A stretch of 64,000 bases of DNA, from contig WPIO01000002.1 of assembly GCA_009760855.2 (NCBI GenBank), positions 11,216,001 to 11,280,000 on the forward strand. Reading direction: 5' to 3'. This DNA comes from Cristatella mucedo. Its lineage: Eukaryota > Bryozoa > Phylactolaemata > Cristatellidae. Shown here piece by piece: positions 12,573 through 25,273 of this stretch. Below the pieces are notes generated by a model that was not told the DNA's origin, ran no database searches, and worked only from the letters and a program-made list of their open reading frames with translations. The first letter of the stretch is position 1, and each line of letters starts with the position of its first letter. The position numbers and the translations under genes were made by a program.

Positions 12573-13289
12573 CATCTCTGCGGTAAACGGACGCCAGGGA
12601 CGCTTCTTCTAAGCACAGCCGGCTAGTTACGAGCGCTAGTGAAGGGGTTCGAACCACTACACCAACACTGAGCCTCTGGCTATGTGGTGGGCTGTCATGC
12701 CCAAGACAGCCGACTCACGTTAAGGTTGGCGAAAGCCAAGCATTAGTAGATACTTCTTCGTTTCTTATGCACAGGATAACTCTAACCGCCAGGATACCCT
12801 CTAACGCCCCGTTCTTTGCATAACCACGTTCGGCTCGCTGGCTGGAGGCGGGGCGGCCGCCACGGTACTGCAACAGGGGCGTATGGTGGAGGGGGTGGCC
12901 CTTTTTCACAACTGAAATGTGGAATCGTAAAAACCTCGTCGCAGGAGCTTATATTGTAATGAGGGACATTCGTTCTCGGAGCAGAGATTTGCAGCTCTGC
13001 AGGGCGCTTTTGGTAGAAATTTGCTCACCCGACCTCAAAGACCAACCTCAAAGCCGGGCTACCCTCTCAAATAAGAGAGAGTTCAAGCACAAGCGAAAAG
13101 CCAGTTCATCGAGCATCTGAAAGCGAGCTCGACTGCAGGCCTGGCAGTCGATGGAGTCACGGGGTCAATTTCAGAGCTCCAGCATACGGCAAGCTTTTTT
13201 CGCAGATATCCAGGTATAATCAGATTGTAAGAGTAGTCGACGGGGCATCCACATCCTCCAAGGACGTGGATCTCACTCCAAAACTCCAC

Positions 13290-13850
13290 CCCAATAATAA
13301 TAATAAGAACACATTTGTATAGCACTCTCACTGAACTAAATCTCTTTCGACACACTCTAGCTCTGGAATAACGTGCTCGCTCTTCACGACCTAGGTCGTG
13401 AGTTTGAGTCCTGCAGCAGGCAATCCTTAATTGCTCACTGCAAGCGGTGGGGATAGCGGTTAAGGCTTGTCTTCCGCAATATAAATGAGGCTGTTAAATC
13501 AGCTAACCTTTCACTTTAAAGGCAGCATGTCAATATGGTTAGCGATAAGATGTACAACATCAGCGTGCATTAGCTAATAAAGGGCAATTCGCACGGGCCT
13601 AGCAAATGCTGGGAGGAACAGGTGCGTTTTTAGCTTTTTTTTTAATGTCGAGTCCGGGGATATCGCGACGCCAGTCAGGAGTGAGTTCCGGTCTTTGGGA
13701 GCATACGAACTAAAGGCACAGTCTGCAAAGTATTTGAGGTTTGTTCGAAGCACGGAAAAACGACTCCAGTCAGACTAGAGCGGGTGGTACGATGCCTAGC
13801 CTGATTGGGCAGTATGTCTGATAGGTAGAAGGGCGGAGCAAGAGAATGAA
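13290..13850. mobile_element. LINE fragment (-) with SINE (+) nested in it
   Basis: 13290-13360 is a reversed LINE 3' terminus: (AATA)n, then agcactctcactgaactaaatc. 13362-13506 is a plus-oriented SINE with B box 'gagtttgagtcc' and the 'gctgttaaatcagcta' tail. 13515-13850 returns to reversed LINE 3' UTR and RT C-terminus (gggagcatacgaactaaaggca corresponds to the SSYxPKAWNSL region). The order suggests the SINE inserted into or beside an older LINE. Confidence 0.75.
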
Positions 13851-14009
13851 AGGACTACAGCTAAGCAGTCGACATAAAACGATTCACATGCTTCGATATG
13901 ACAGGCCATCGAGAAGCTGGGTACCTTGCACTCGTCGGCCTTCAGTCGGACAGCTGCGACTATTTTACTTCTGCCTGCAAGTATACTCGGCGTCTCGGGA
14001 ATCACAGCT

Positions 14010-14090
14010 ATGAGCAATAGCAATAATAAAACATTTGTATAGCGAGAAAACAGAACTAAATCCCTTTGCGGGCAGCGCTGTCGGCGGGCA
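14010..14090 (-). mobile_element. LINE 3' terminal scrap
   Basis: (AATA)n followed by acatttgtatagcgagaaaac and agaactaaatccctttg: the reversed terminal motif, diverged and without UTR. Confidence 0.5.
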
Positions 14091-14119
14091 GAGATCTCTG
14101 CCTGGCTGCTGCATGGCAC

Positions 14120-16270
14120 ACACTTCCCTCACATCCTCGAGGAGAGGTACGCCGATGGCGAGTCACTAATCTCTAGCAGTCAGCGAGATAGGAAGGCGAT
14201 TGAGCGTGGCAATGCTCTCAAAATTACTCTCCCATCCTAGAGAGCTCCGCGGATGCGGGCTGACTAGGCCTTGTTCTTTCCATCTGCGTATTGCTTCGGC
14301 GCGAGCGGCTAGTTTTTATAATTTCCGAATAATGCGACCAAATCTGGCAGCAGTGACAATGTCTAGGCGGAAAAGTATCGTTGGGTTAAGTTCGCATGTG
14401 GGCATGCCGCTCTCTGGAAGGAATTCCGGCTCCATGGCTCGACGAGACGGCGGCCAACTTGCCAAGCAACAGGAGGTCAGCTGCTGGACAAGGTTGACTG
14501 GGCTGCAGTGCAATCTTCTCGTACAAGTCAAAAGAGTGGTACATTTTGATTAATTAACCCAATATCACTCGCGCGACCTCATAATTCCGTGTAAGTCGCC
14601 CAGCATCTTTAAATTCCTTAAATTCCGATCCTCTAACCAATAACCGGTGGCGGCTGTTTTTTGATCTCATTCGTCGCGCGCCCGCGTTCGAGACGAAATT
14701 CTGGCGGCGGACCTTCAGCTAGGTGACGCGTCGCCCGCAGCAGCAACGAGAGCGGCGAAAATGAAACCGGCCTGAAACTCGCGCCGCTGCGCACTAATTC
14801 TCGTGCCTTTTCCAGCCTGCGATTCTTCCGCGCGCGCCATTCATCGATTCGCTCCGGCTGACGCACGACTTGAGAGAGACAGAGAGAAAATAGAGGAGGG
14901 AGAGAGAAAAGAGGAGAGAGAAACTAAAGGAGATGGACATATAGAGGACAGACATAGAGAAGAGAGAGAGAGAGAGAGTCCTCGCGCCTACTGCCGCGGC
15001 GGCAAGGTCGACCGCCGCACATCCGGCTGGCGGTGCAGCATGGGAGAAAAATCGCACAACCGCAGCTTCTCGTCTAATCCATGGGGGCACACATCCGCCG
15101 CGAGAGCAAGGCTGCGATGGGCGCTCGCTCGTACGCCGCTGCCTCGGGACGCTGCTTCGATTTCTCGCACTCGCCTCTGGGCGTTCCAAGCGAAACAGAC
15201 GACGTCGGCAACGACGTCGGCACGGGCGTGCGACTTTCGATTAGGAGCTGCGGTCTGCAAAAGCGGGCAACAGGTACACGGTGCGCGACCATTTCGCAGA
15301 GAGCGAAACGAACGAGACGGGACATTCCCTTGTGCTTCGCGAGTCGGTATATTTCAGCGCTTGCAGGCCATTGCCGACCGAGTCTCGGAGGGGCAAAATA
15401 GGCGGCTACAGCAGGCGACTGACGCAAATATAAAACGGTGCGTCGCGGCCGCCGCAGCGGGTCGACGGCTCTGCTGCCGTGGCTCTCAAGAGCCGCTGGC
15501 CGCTCGCGCCCAACAGGGACGAGGCAGGCGCGGTTAGCAGGTCAGGCCGAGCGTCGGCGGCCTCAGCAGCAGGGCTGCGAAGGCAAGCAGCAGGGCCCAG
15601 CCGAACGAAGGCTCGCGTCCCCGAACACACCAAGCACCTTCTGATAATACTGAAAACGGGACGATTAAAAAGACTTAGAAAAACTGAGTACGAGCTAGCC
15701 AGCCGTCGCATGACGTCCAATGCCAAGGCCGGGCTCGCAGGCTAAGCACCTGAACGAGAAAGTACTCAAGGACGACCGCGATGCCGGGCGTCTGCCGGTC
15801 CCACGCGAAGATCGGCACCGGTAAAAGACACTGCACTGCACTGCGCAGGCAATGGCGGCGACGCCAGCTGCTGGCGACGCGACGCAGGGCATGATTTCGG
15901 TCGTCCGGGCACAGTCCTTCTCAAGGGGGTCACGAGCAGCACGGGGGCCGGCTGCTGCCGTGCTGCTCGTCTGTCGTTTTTCTGCTTGCCACCCGTAAAC
16001 AGGACTTTGCTCGACTTTCCACTGCGGCAGCAGCAGCAGCTGTTGTTGCTGCTGCTGCTGCGAGACTAGGAATTCCGACATCGGAAAAGGCAACGCAAGC
16101 CCCTCCTCCCTTCTCTCCTCCGAACAGGAGAGAGGCCAGCCGAGCCGAGAACGAGCTGCAGGCAGCTGGCTGCCAACGACGAGGACGATCGCGACGACGT
16201 GTCGCTCGCGCGACGGCCCCTAGGCCAGGCCAGGCCAGGCCAAGGGGTGATTGAGATGAGCCCGAAAGGG
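14120..16270. other. GC-rich region downstream of the GPCR gene
   Basis: 14650-16130 is CpG- and CAG-rich with overlapping low-complexity ORFs on both strands, and a short GA-rich run at 14870-14980. It directly follows the GPCR stop codon (minus strand), so part is presumably its 3' UTR. Small runs such as (CAG)n at 16025-16060 are visible. No independent gene is supported. Confidence 0.35.
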
Positions 16271-16272
16271 GG

Positions 16273-17258
16273 TCAGCAGCAGCAGGCATCTAGGTTCTCG
16301 GTGGTGGCTGCCGTCAGGGAGGCCTGCTCGGCTGCGGTGGCTGCAGACGACGACGACGGTGCCGCCACAGCTGCCAACGACTCCTGCGTCCTAGCCGAGC
16401 TGGAGGCGGCCAGCTGGTACCTGGGCTCGCCTCGGCCGCTGCTAGGCTTCTCCTTGCAGCATCTGAATAAATAGAACAAAGCTCGGCTCCAGTGCTGAAG
16501 AGCTCTTGCCGGGCCGGCTCTTTGGCGATAGCCAGGAACATGCACTATAAATAGCCGTGTCTATAGGCCTGAATGATTATTGACTTCGGCTCAGAAACTT
16601 AAGCCCTATAAACTCACCCACCGGGCAGCGACCGACTCCTGGCAGCCTGGCGTATACCGGTGTAAACCTGTTGGCCGGCTACCTCTGCCGTTGGTAGGCC
16701 GCCCGGTTCCAGCCGGCTATCAGTCCCCCCCCCCGACAGCAAGAGACGCCTTACCGAGCAAGCTTGCTGCTGGCCGGACTGCAAAAGATGGCTTCCCGGC
16801 TTGCTGCCCATAGGCACATTGACCAAACGGCTGCAGAGCGCAGGGCGGCCACAGCTGGCAGACGCAAGAAGCTGCTGCAGCCAGCGACCGGTGCCAGCCG
16901 GTTATGCACGCCCGGCGGCGATGTAAACCGACAGTGAAAGGGCGGTGCCCTCTATTCCCCCTCAATTCCCCTGCTCAGCAAATGCTCTCACCTGAGCGAG
17001 CGCAGCAGAGCCACTCGGAAGCGGCCCGACGTGGTGGCGTACACGACCGGCTTAACGGCGCTGCTCACGTACGTCAGCTGCCTGGCGATGCGCAGGATGG
17101 CGGCGTCACCGATGGCATTGCCCGGGCCGGCGTGCCAGTTGTACAGGCCGATGACGCGTTGCGGCAGCCACAGCAGGATATGCACGGCCGTCACGATGAA
17201 GATGCAGCGCAGGACCTGGACGCAGGACCCGGCAGCTGGTTAACGGCCTCTCTCTGTC

Positions 17259-17354
<96 letters not shown>

Positions 17355-19309
17355 CATCTAACTGCACCTGTCAGCTGCAACAGGGCGATGGCAGCAAAAG
17401 CATCTGACAAGCAAGCATAGACTGGGCGCGGCTGGCTTTCGTGCAAAGTAATCCGTGCAGCAGCAGCAGAGCTTAGGCAGCGCCTAATTATTATGAAATT
17501 CTATATTTATATTATATTATATTATATTAATAATTATATTCCACAATATAAATATATAAAATTGCTACAATTGGCCGACATCCTTTTTTCCCCCGTCGTG
17601 CATAAAGCACACGACGTGCAAAATTCACGTGCACGAAGCAAATGCTTCAAGGAACATTCTGTGGTGGTTCACAGCTTCGCTTAAATGCCGGCCTCCCTGC
17701 TGCCGATATCAGCCAGATCAGAATGCTTGGCGCATTCTGAGAAACTGGCATAGTCATCCGATGGGACTTTTGAGGGGCTGGCCTTGGCTCTCTCTCCTCT
17801 CTCTACAGCCGAGATTTGATGATAAGAAGAGAGGCAACAAAGTCAATCGATGAGCACTCGGTTAATCATGCCTTGCCAGGAAAGCAGCCCACAAGCTGGC
17901 GGCAGCCCACGAGCTGGCAGCAACCCACGAGCTAGAGGCAGCTCGCGGTAGGGCTGTGAAGACGGTAGGCTACGACTAACTGTCAAATCGTACAGTGATG
18001 GCTAGTCCTGACCATGTATGCTGCAGCAGCAGTCGATTTCGTGCAAAGATGCCTCGAATCGAGCAAAGTTTGTTGACGCGGCACTCGGTTTAGCGAGAGC
18101 TGGCTAGATAGATGGAGCAGCCCAAATATTTACTCTGTCAGCAGATGGCAAAGCACAACGAATCACGATCGTCGCTTTACGACGACAACTGATGTGCCAA
18201 CACCACGACCACCACTCCAAACAACCATCGAATGCACTATGGTGCTACCCTACCTAGGCAGCACGAGGTGCCTCGTATCAAATAAGAGAACGGCACCGGT
18301 GATTTGAGATAAACTGACACGGCTCAGCCAATGCGTACCAGACTTCAGTAATTTTTAAAACACAGTGTAAGCCGAAGGTGCATCAGATGTAGAACTGAGT
18401 GCATGTACATATTGCCTTTCCTCGCCAGCTCTCTGCCAATGTACTATCCGAAGAGGTGTCGTCCTACCGCTCCAAACATGGGCTTAAAGCCTCGGATTTT
18501 TCATGACCACTCGCGTGCTCGAGCTGAATCCCAAATGAATGCATTAGTGCATAATTGCAATCGGGTGCCGAGCTGCTATCGGTCGGCCATTGGAGACACA
18601 GACCCTCCGAAGGACTGACCCCTGTATGCCTGAACGCGCGTGCTGCCTCTGGTAGTAATTGTAAGTAAAGAATCAATTTTAAAAATACACACCCCTATCG
18701 AAGGTGCTTTGCTGCAGAGCTGAGTACAGAACATTCTTGCCTCGAGCAGGGGTCGATTGCACAAGCAGAGCCGATAAGTGCTAGATTATATACCCTTGCC
18801 CACTCTCCCTGTCTCTCTCTCTCTCTCCCTCTCTCCCACACCGTAGCCTAGTGCTATGTCACGAAATTGGACTTGCAGACAGCTGGCAACTCGTACTTGC
18901 AAAGCCAACTCCGTGCGACAGCAGCCGACTGTAAAGCCAACACGTGCTCTCGGTGTGTTCGGTGCTGCTGAATCATTGCTGGCTCGCCCACCCAGGCCAG
19001 GGCTGCCTGCCTGCCCCAGCACCGACTGCCTCGGCAGTCTGTTGAATTCAGCCTCTTGCAGCAGAATCTGGGTGTCCCACCCACTCACCACCGGCCATTT
19101 GCCGGGCTCAAAGCTTGCTACTAACACAGGCAAGAGTGCACACAGACTTTCCTGCACTCGCGAACTCTGACCTTGTTTACTATGGCTTGGGTTCGGTGAA
19201 TGGGGAGTTCAAGGGTAGAGCTAACTCGACGACAAACTTTGCACTCAGCCGATGCTTCGAATCAAGCCAGCACGAGCTGGAAGTGTGGGTGGTGGGGTAG
19301 AGAGAGAAA

Positions 19310-19387
<78 letters not shown>

Positions 19388-21880
19388 AAAGGCTAAGCAA
19401 AGCCGCGGGGCGCTGACGGAAGCCAGAAGTCCCTATTCGGGGCCAATACAGCACCCTGCCACCCCCTCCAGTAGCTCAGGCGAGCTAGCCGGTCGGAGGC
19501 TTCTCTCCAGGCAGCCGAAACTTCTACAGGCGCACGTACCGCTAAAGTGCATGCACCTGGATGCCGACTAAGCATTGCTGCAGCTTCACCCAAAGATGCA
19601 CGCACGTGCAGTGGCAGATGTTCACGACAGCTGTGCGGCTGGTGCTCAACAGACAGTGTTTGCTGTCTACACGACCGGCAAACATCCGGCTCTTTCGCGA
19701 CCAAGTTATCGCTTCTCTCTCGAAGCCAGTTGTAACGCATCTAGAGGGAGATTGGGTTCGATTAGGGTGCTGCACACAACCTATCACTGCACACAACATA
19801 TATTTATAGCTAGCCAGGTTTAAGGACTACGCAGCTGCTGCTAGTCTCACATCATTGTAAGCTCCGATTTGACTCCAGATCCTTAGATGCTCCAATTAGC
19901 AGCCTCAAGAAGGTTAGAGATGGGCCTTTCTTTTGCCCAACGAGCCGCAGTGTTCAAGAACACGCTGCCAGAGCGCTGTGCGGGCGATTATTTTGTCTGG
20001 ATCGCTCACGGGATTCAGTAGCAGTTAGCCTTGCCCAGCGGGATGGCAGGCCAACGGGCCTTCATCGGACAATGCTTGTTTATATTCAAAAAATTAATCA
20101 AAACGTAAAGGCCCAAAAGACAGTTAGTCAGTAAGAAAAAATAGCATGCAAATCCACATAAAAACTATATAAATAACCCAAGCGATATACTTAAACAGCT
20201 TTTCCCTGTATCCAGCAGTTCTACTCATCGACCCCCTGGCTACAAAAGTGCTACACAGAACTTGACACGTGTGAACTTCTTTTTCAAGACGCTATGAAGC
20301 CTAACGCCAATCACTCGCTGGATGACTGATTGCAGCTCTCACTGTGCAACAAAACTATAAGCTAGAGGAGGCTACCTCCTTAAGCTAAAGATGGCAAACA
20401 CACCCCTTTAGCTATGGCTCTGTGCCGGTGATGACTCAATAGGAACTATGTATAGTGTTTTAGAAATTCAAGAATAAAAAAATTACGGCACAATGGCAAA
20501 GCAACTTTGCCTCTTTGATTTTGACAATCGTGCGGTTGCGATGAGACTACCGTGCGACTTCTACTGGCTGAATGATTTAGGCCAACTGCTTTAAGTTAGC
20601 TCTGCCAAGTTGTAAAGTGCCTAGAAAGAGGTTGAGTTCTATGAGGGTGCTATATCAAATGTATTATTATTATTATTATTATGCAAGGTCGAAATCTGAT
20701 CGAAGAGGCTTGTCAAGGCAGCATTTGAATGCATGTTGCTTGCATTGCTGAGAGAACCTCTAACCAATGACCTACTCACCTAGCCACGACCCTTGGGGAA
20801 CAACCCAATAAGCGTAAGAGCAGGGTGATTACAAATAACTCGGAAGCCACAACTGACTTTCACAGCTGCGATGACAGGGCTTCTGCAAATCGAATCACAG
20901 ACAAAGCTGCCTGTCTGTCAGCAATTGAAAACAATCCTGAGCAAGCAGCCCGGGATCTGGCAAAGAAACACGCCGGGGCTATTCAGATAGCCATGCCATC
21001 GAATCACCAGGGATACGACGTGGAATCAACAAGCCACGCACGGCAACAGCAACACAAGGGGCGGCACCCCAAACAACTAGCAGCTCCCGAAGCAATGCCG
21101 ATCAGAACATGCCGAACAATGAAGCAGCCGGCATAGTTGCACAGCAGTTCATGGACATCTAACTTAACGAAATACGAGAGTCAAGTAAGTCAAATGCACC
21201 GGAGCTACTGGCTTCGAGGCATCCTGGGCAACCGACCCTGCTCTATTGCGATGAGCAGCAGCAGGCACACACAAGGGCAAGGTCAAGACTTACCAGCTGG
21301 CTTCAAGCCACAAAGGGCTGTGATCTTCGGATGGCACTCCTTTGGTTTCGGGGAATCCTACCCGAGGGACAAAGAATAGACTGGCCTCTCGGTAGCAAAG
21401 GCCACCAGCAATAACAACGAAAAGTAGGTCGCTTTGTGTGAACTGGAAGAAAGTAACTACTGAGCACCGGCCTGTCTGATGCCGGAGCAAAACAATGAGG
21501 GAGCCAATTAGTGCATGCACTTCAGTTTACCCTTGTCAAAACTACAAGGGCCTGTTGGATTTGCTCTTCCTGTTACTGCTTATCTTTTCTGCAAACTCTC
21601 CCATTCATTTTTTATTGCAGCACATCGATAACAGCAGCCAGCTAGCTCCCCTCACCTGCATTCTGCATCTGGCTTGCATGTCAACAACAGCCATGGCCAA
21701 AAGGATGCCTCTGCAATTCCACCGAGGGGGAGTGAGGCTGGGTGACAAACTGGCCAAGTGGGTGATCCCACAAGTGATGAAGCACCCATACCACCATCAA
21801 AGACTGCCATCGGTGGTTGCAACTTTTTTGTTCAGGGCATACACTAGTTTTCGATGCATTTGGAAGGCAAGCATAGTCCT

Positions 21881-21911
<31 letters not shown>

Positions 21912-24443
21912 CACGTGTGTGTGTAGGTCAAACATAGAGGCAGAGACGTCTGTCATACCCACAGGGCTTAGGCATTGGCTCTTTGGAGCAATATTCCACT
22001 GGAAGGGATCCATAGCAGCCCAGCTTTTGCCGTAGCAGCCAACCCAAGGCCGATACTTGATGGCTGTTTGGGCCTATTAGCTTATCGAGTCACAGGTACT
22101 TGTTCCAGAAGCTACTGGGAAGATCAACTGTTCTGATCCCTCACCCACCAAGGATGGCTCGTGGATTGGCTGAGTCGTGCCTGTCAAGCAAACTACAATA
22201 TTCAGATAGCGACCAACTTGGCTAACACTCAGATGGTCAGGCAAGCACCAGTGGCAATGGTAACAAGTGGCCCCAGTCACTGCTACTAAGGGCACACAGG
22301 AGCCCTCAACTTGGCTCTACCCTGTCAGCCAATGAAATCATGTCTTAATTTCACTAGATGAGCATCCACCGAGTTCAAGTCGAATAAACGCTTATGATGT
22401 AGAGCTGTTTTAATTTTCCACGAATCGCGGATCTTGCCACTTACATGCAGATCTTGCGGGTCTTGCCCAGCCCCAGATGGAAATCCTACGGCTCTGCCAC
22501 CGTCAGCAGCATTCTGCCTGCCAGGAGGAAGCCGGAGGTGGCAAGAAGAGGGCTGAAGCTGGTCGGGCGAACCAATGCGAACTGATTGCTTCTTTGAAGG
22601 TTTCGAATAGGCACTAGGCACGGAGCCCGAGCAGGTATCGTAGCACTATTTATTAATTCGGGCCAGCGAGCACACCGATTAACAGAGGGCAGCAGACTGG
22701 GCTGCCAAATCAAGAGGTCATAGAAGTACTCATTAGCTGACATGGTGCATCGATATGGTAATAGAGGCCAAGGCTACTTACTGCTAATGTGGCTAGCTAT
22801 CGGTCTAGGTGGTTTGACGTGACCAAGAAGAGAGAAGCAACGCGCAGCAAGCTTTGGCATTAGAGCACGAAACAACGAGCCTGAAACAGCATTGGGAGAA
22901 CTCATTTTTTTTTACTTAAGTCGCTGGCAGACAATGCAGACTTCTTAGCAAGGCTCTAAGTCTCTAAGAACGGAGCTAAAGGCTCTTCCACCAGCCTGCC
23001 TTATAAGCCCTAGCGAATAAACTAGCCCATAGAATAGCAGAATATAATAGAATAGCAGCAATGACAAATTGTAACTCTAAAAAGTATGACTCATTGCGGT
23101 AGATCATTGCAGTCAACCGCCAAGAATAAGCACTCTACACCTGCCTCAAAAAACTGGTAGGCTTGAGACCAAACAGCACACGCATTCTTGCTGCTAGCTT
23201 TATGCCCTATTGATGATGCCAAACCACATGTCTTGCCTCTGATTCTTTTTTAACATCCTTCACGTATTCAATAGATGACAGACAACCAGGATCAAAGTCA
23301 TCTGGAGTTATTCTCATGACTTTGAGCAGACACGCTTTTAAGCGGCATCCAAAAATACAAAACTAGACTTTCTTCTAGTAAGACTACTTCTCAAAAATAG
23401 CATTTTCAGAATATGTGCCCCAAGCTTCATGTGCACAAGTCGTGACACTAGTACTCCTATTCACAGCCGAATACAATTCAGCACTTCTCTTACAATAAGA
23501 AGCTTCAGTGTCTTTTCTAAGACCATGCATGCACGGAGCAAGTAACTCTGGAATAGCCAAAGGCACGAGCAGCCGGGTGAGCAAGTTTGTTCCTTCGGAT
23601 ACCAGCCTGAGTCAATGTTTTACAATGCTGCCCTTCTCATTTGTAGATCGAAGAGACCACAACTGGTCGACTAATGGCAGCTAAGGCCCAGCATAAGCTT
23701 GTTGGCTTGGCTGCCATATTAGGCTGCAAAACATTGGAGCTGGCTGGGAAATTGGCATCAACTGAATTCTGGGTTTTTCCAGCAATCCCAACTTAATCCA
23801 ACGAAAATCTTTAGCTCCGATCAGCAGCCTTGCTCCTAGAATCTTATGACGACGCAGGGGCACAGGCCTCGGTCCACAGCATTCAAGCTGGAGGCAGGGT
23901 GGAGTGGCCCTGCGCTCGACCACTACTGCCGGTCTTGGACGAAATAAGCTAAAAAGCAATGAAAATCTGTGCATTCGATACGATGGCAGTGAAAGAGCTG
24001 CTCCCAGCAGCAGGAGAGCACAGCACATGGAGGGAAAGCTCCCTCCAACTTCTACCTGCAGCCTCTACCTTTCGCATGAGGGCGCATAGTGGTGGTGGTG
24101 GTGGCTAGGGGCCCCGGCAGCCCGGCCCAACCCTACAGGGCTGCCGACACCTGCAACCTGAATACAGGACCAGCGGTAGCTCAGCATCTTAATAGATGCC
24201 TAATAAATGGCAAGAGAACGCTCAGTAAATCGCTGGCAGTCGAGCACGCATGAGAGCAGTGGCAGCATACAGCTCTGGTGGCAGCAGCAGAGAGCTGCAT
24301 GCCCTCACAGCATGGCGCCTAAATTGGTGAGCTGCCGGAGCCTCAAGAGTGGGCTGCGCCCCTGCGGTACCTGGCCGTCTTCAAGCAAAGTCCAACCGAC
24401 GGCTTCTGCTCGCCCTGCTGCTGCCACTACGAGAGAGAGAGAT

Positions 24444-24540
<97 letters not shown>

Positions 24541-24546
24541 AGAAGG

Positions 24547-24615
<69 letters not shown>

Positions 24616-24628
24616 CAGACAGACAGAC

Positions 24629-24689
<61 letters not shown>

Positions 24690-24894
24690 GTCAGAGATAG
24701 ATAGATAGATATATAGAGAGACAGAGAGAGAGACAGAGTCAGAGATAGAGAGAGAGATAGAAAGAGAAGAGAGAGAGAGACAGAGACAGACAGAGATAGA
24801 TAGATAGAGAGACATAGAAAGAGAGAGACAGAGATAGATAGAGAAGAGAGAGAGACAGAGTCAGAGATAGATAGATAGATTTATAGAGAGACAC

Positions 24895-24927
<33 letters not shown>

Positions 24928-25013
24928 TAGAAAGAGAAGAGAGAGAGACAGAGACAGACAGAGATAGATAGATAGATATATAGAGAGACAGAGAGAGAGA
25001 GAGAGAGACAGCC

Positions 25014-25108
<95 letters not shown>

Positions 25109-25202
25109 CAGAGAGAGACAGAGATAGATAGAGAAGAGAGAGACAGAGAGAGACAGAGATAGATAGATAGAGAGAAAGAGAGAGAGACAGAGATAGATAG
25201 AT

Positions 25203-25273
<71 letters not shown>

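Larger units (their letters stand above)
17353..24426. other. Large GPCR intron 2, left part: repeats but no separate gene seen
   Basis: The intron contains a (GA)n tract (19308-19386), a LINE terminal scrap (20598-20685) and a GT tract (21885-21925). Open frames such as 20825-21136 (+) and 22325-22621 (-) look protein-like in places but have no family match I recognise and no partner exons. The stretch at 17880-17945 has three short GAGCTGGCAGCA-like direct repeats. Confidence 0.35.
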
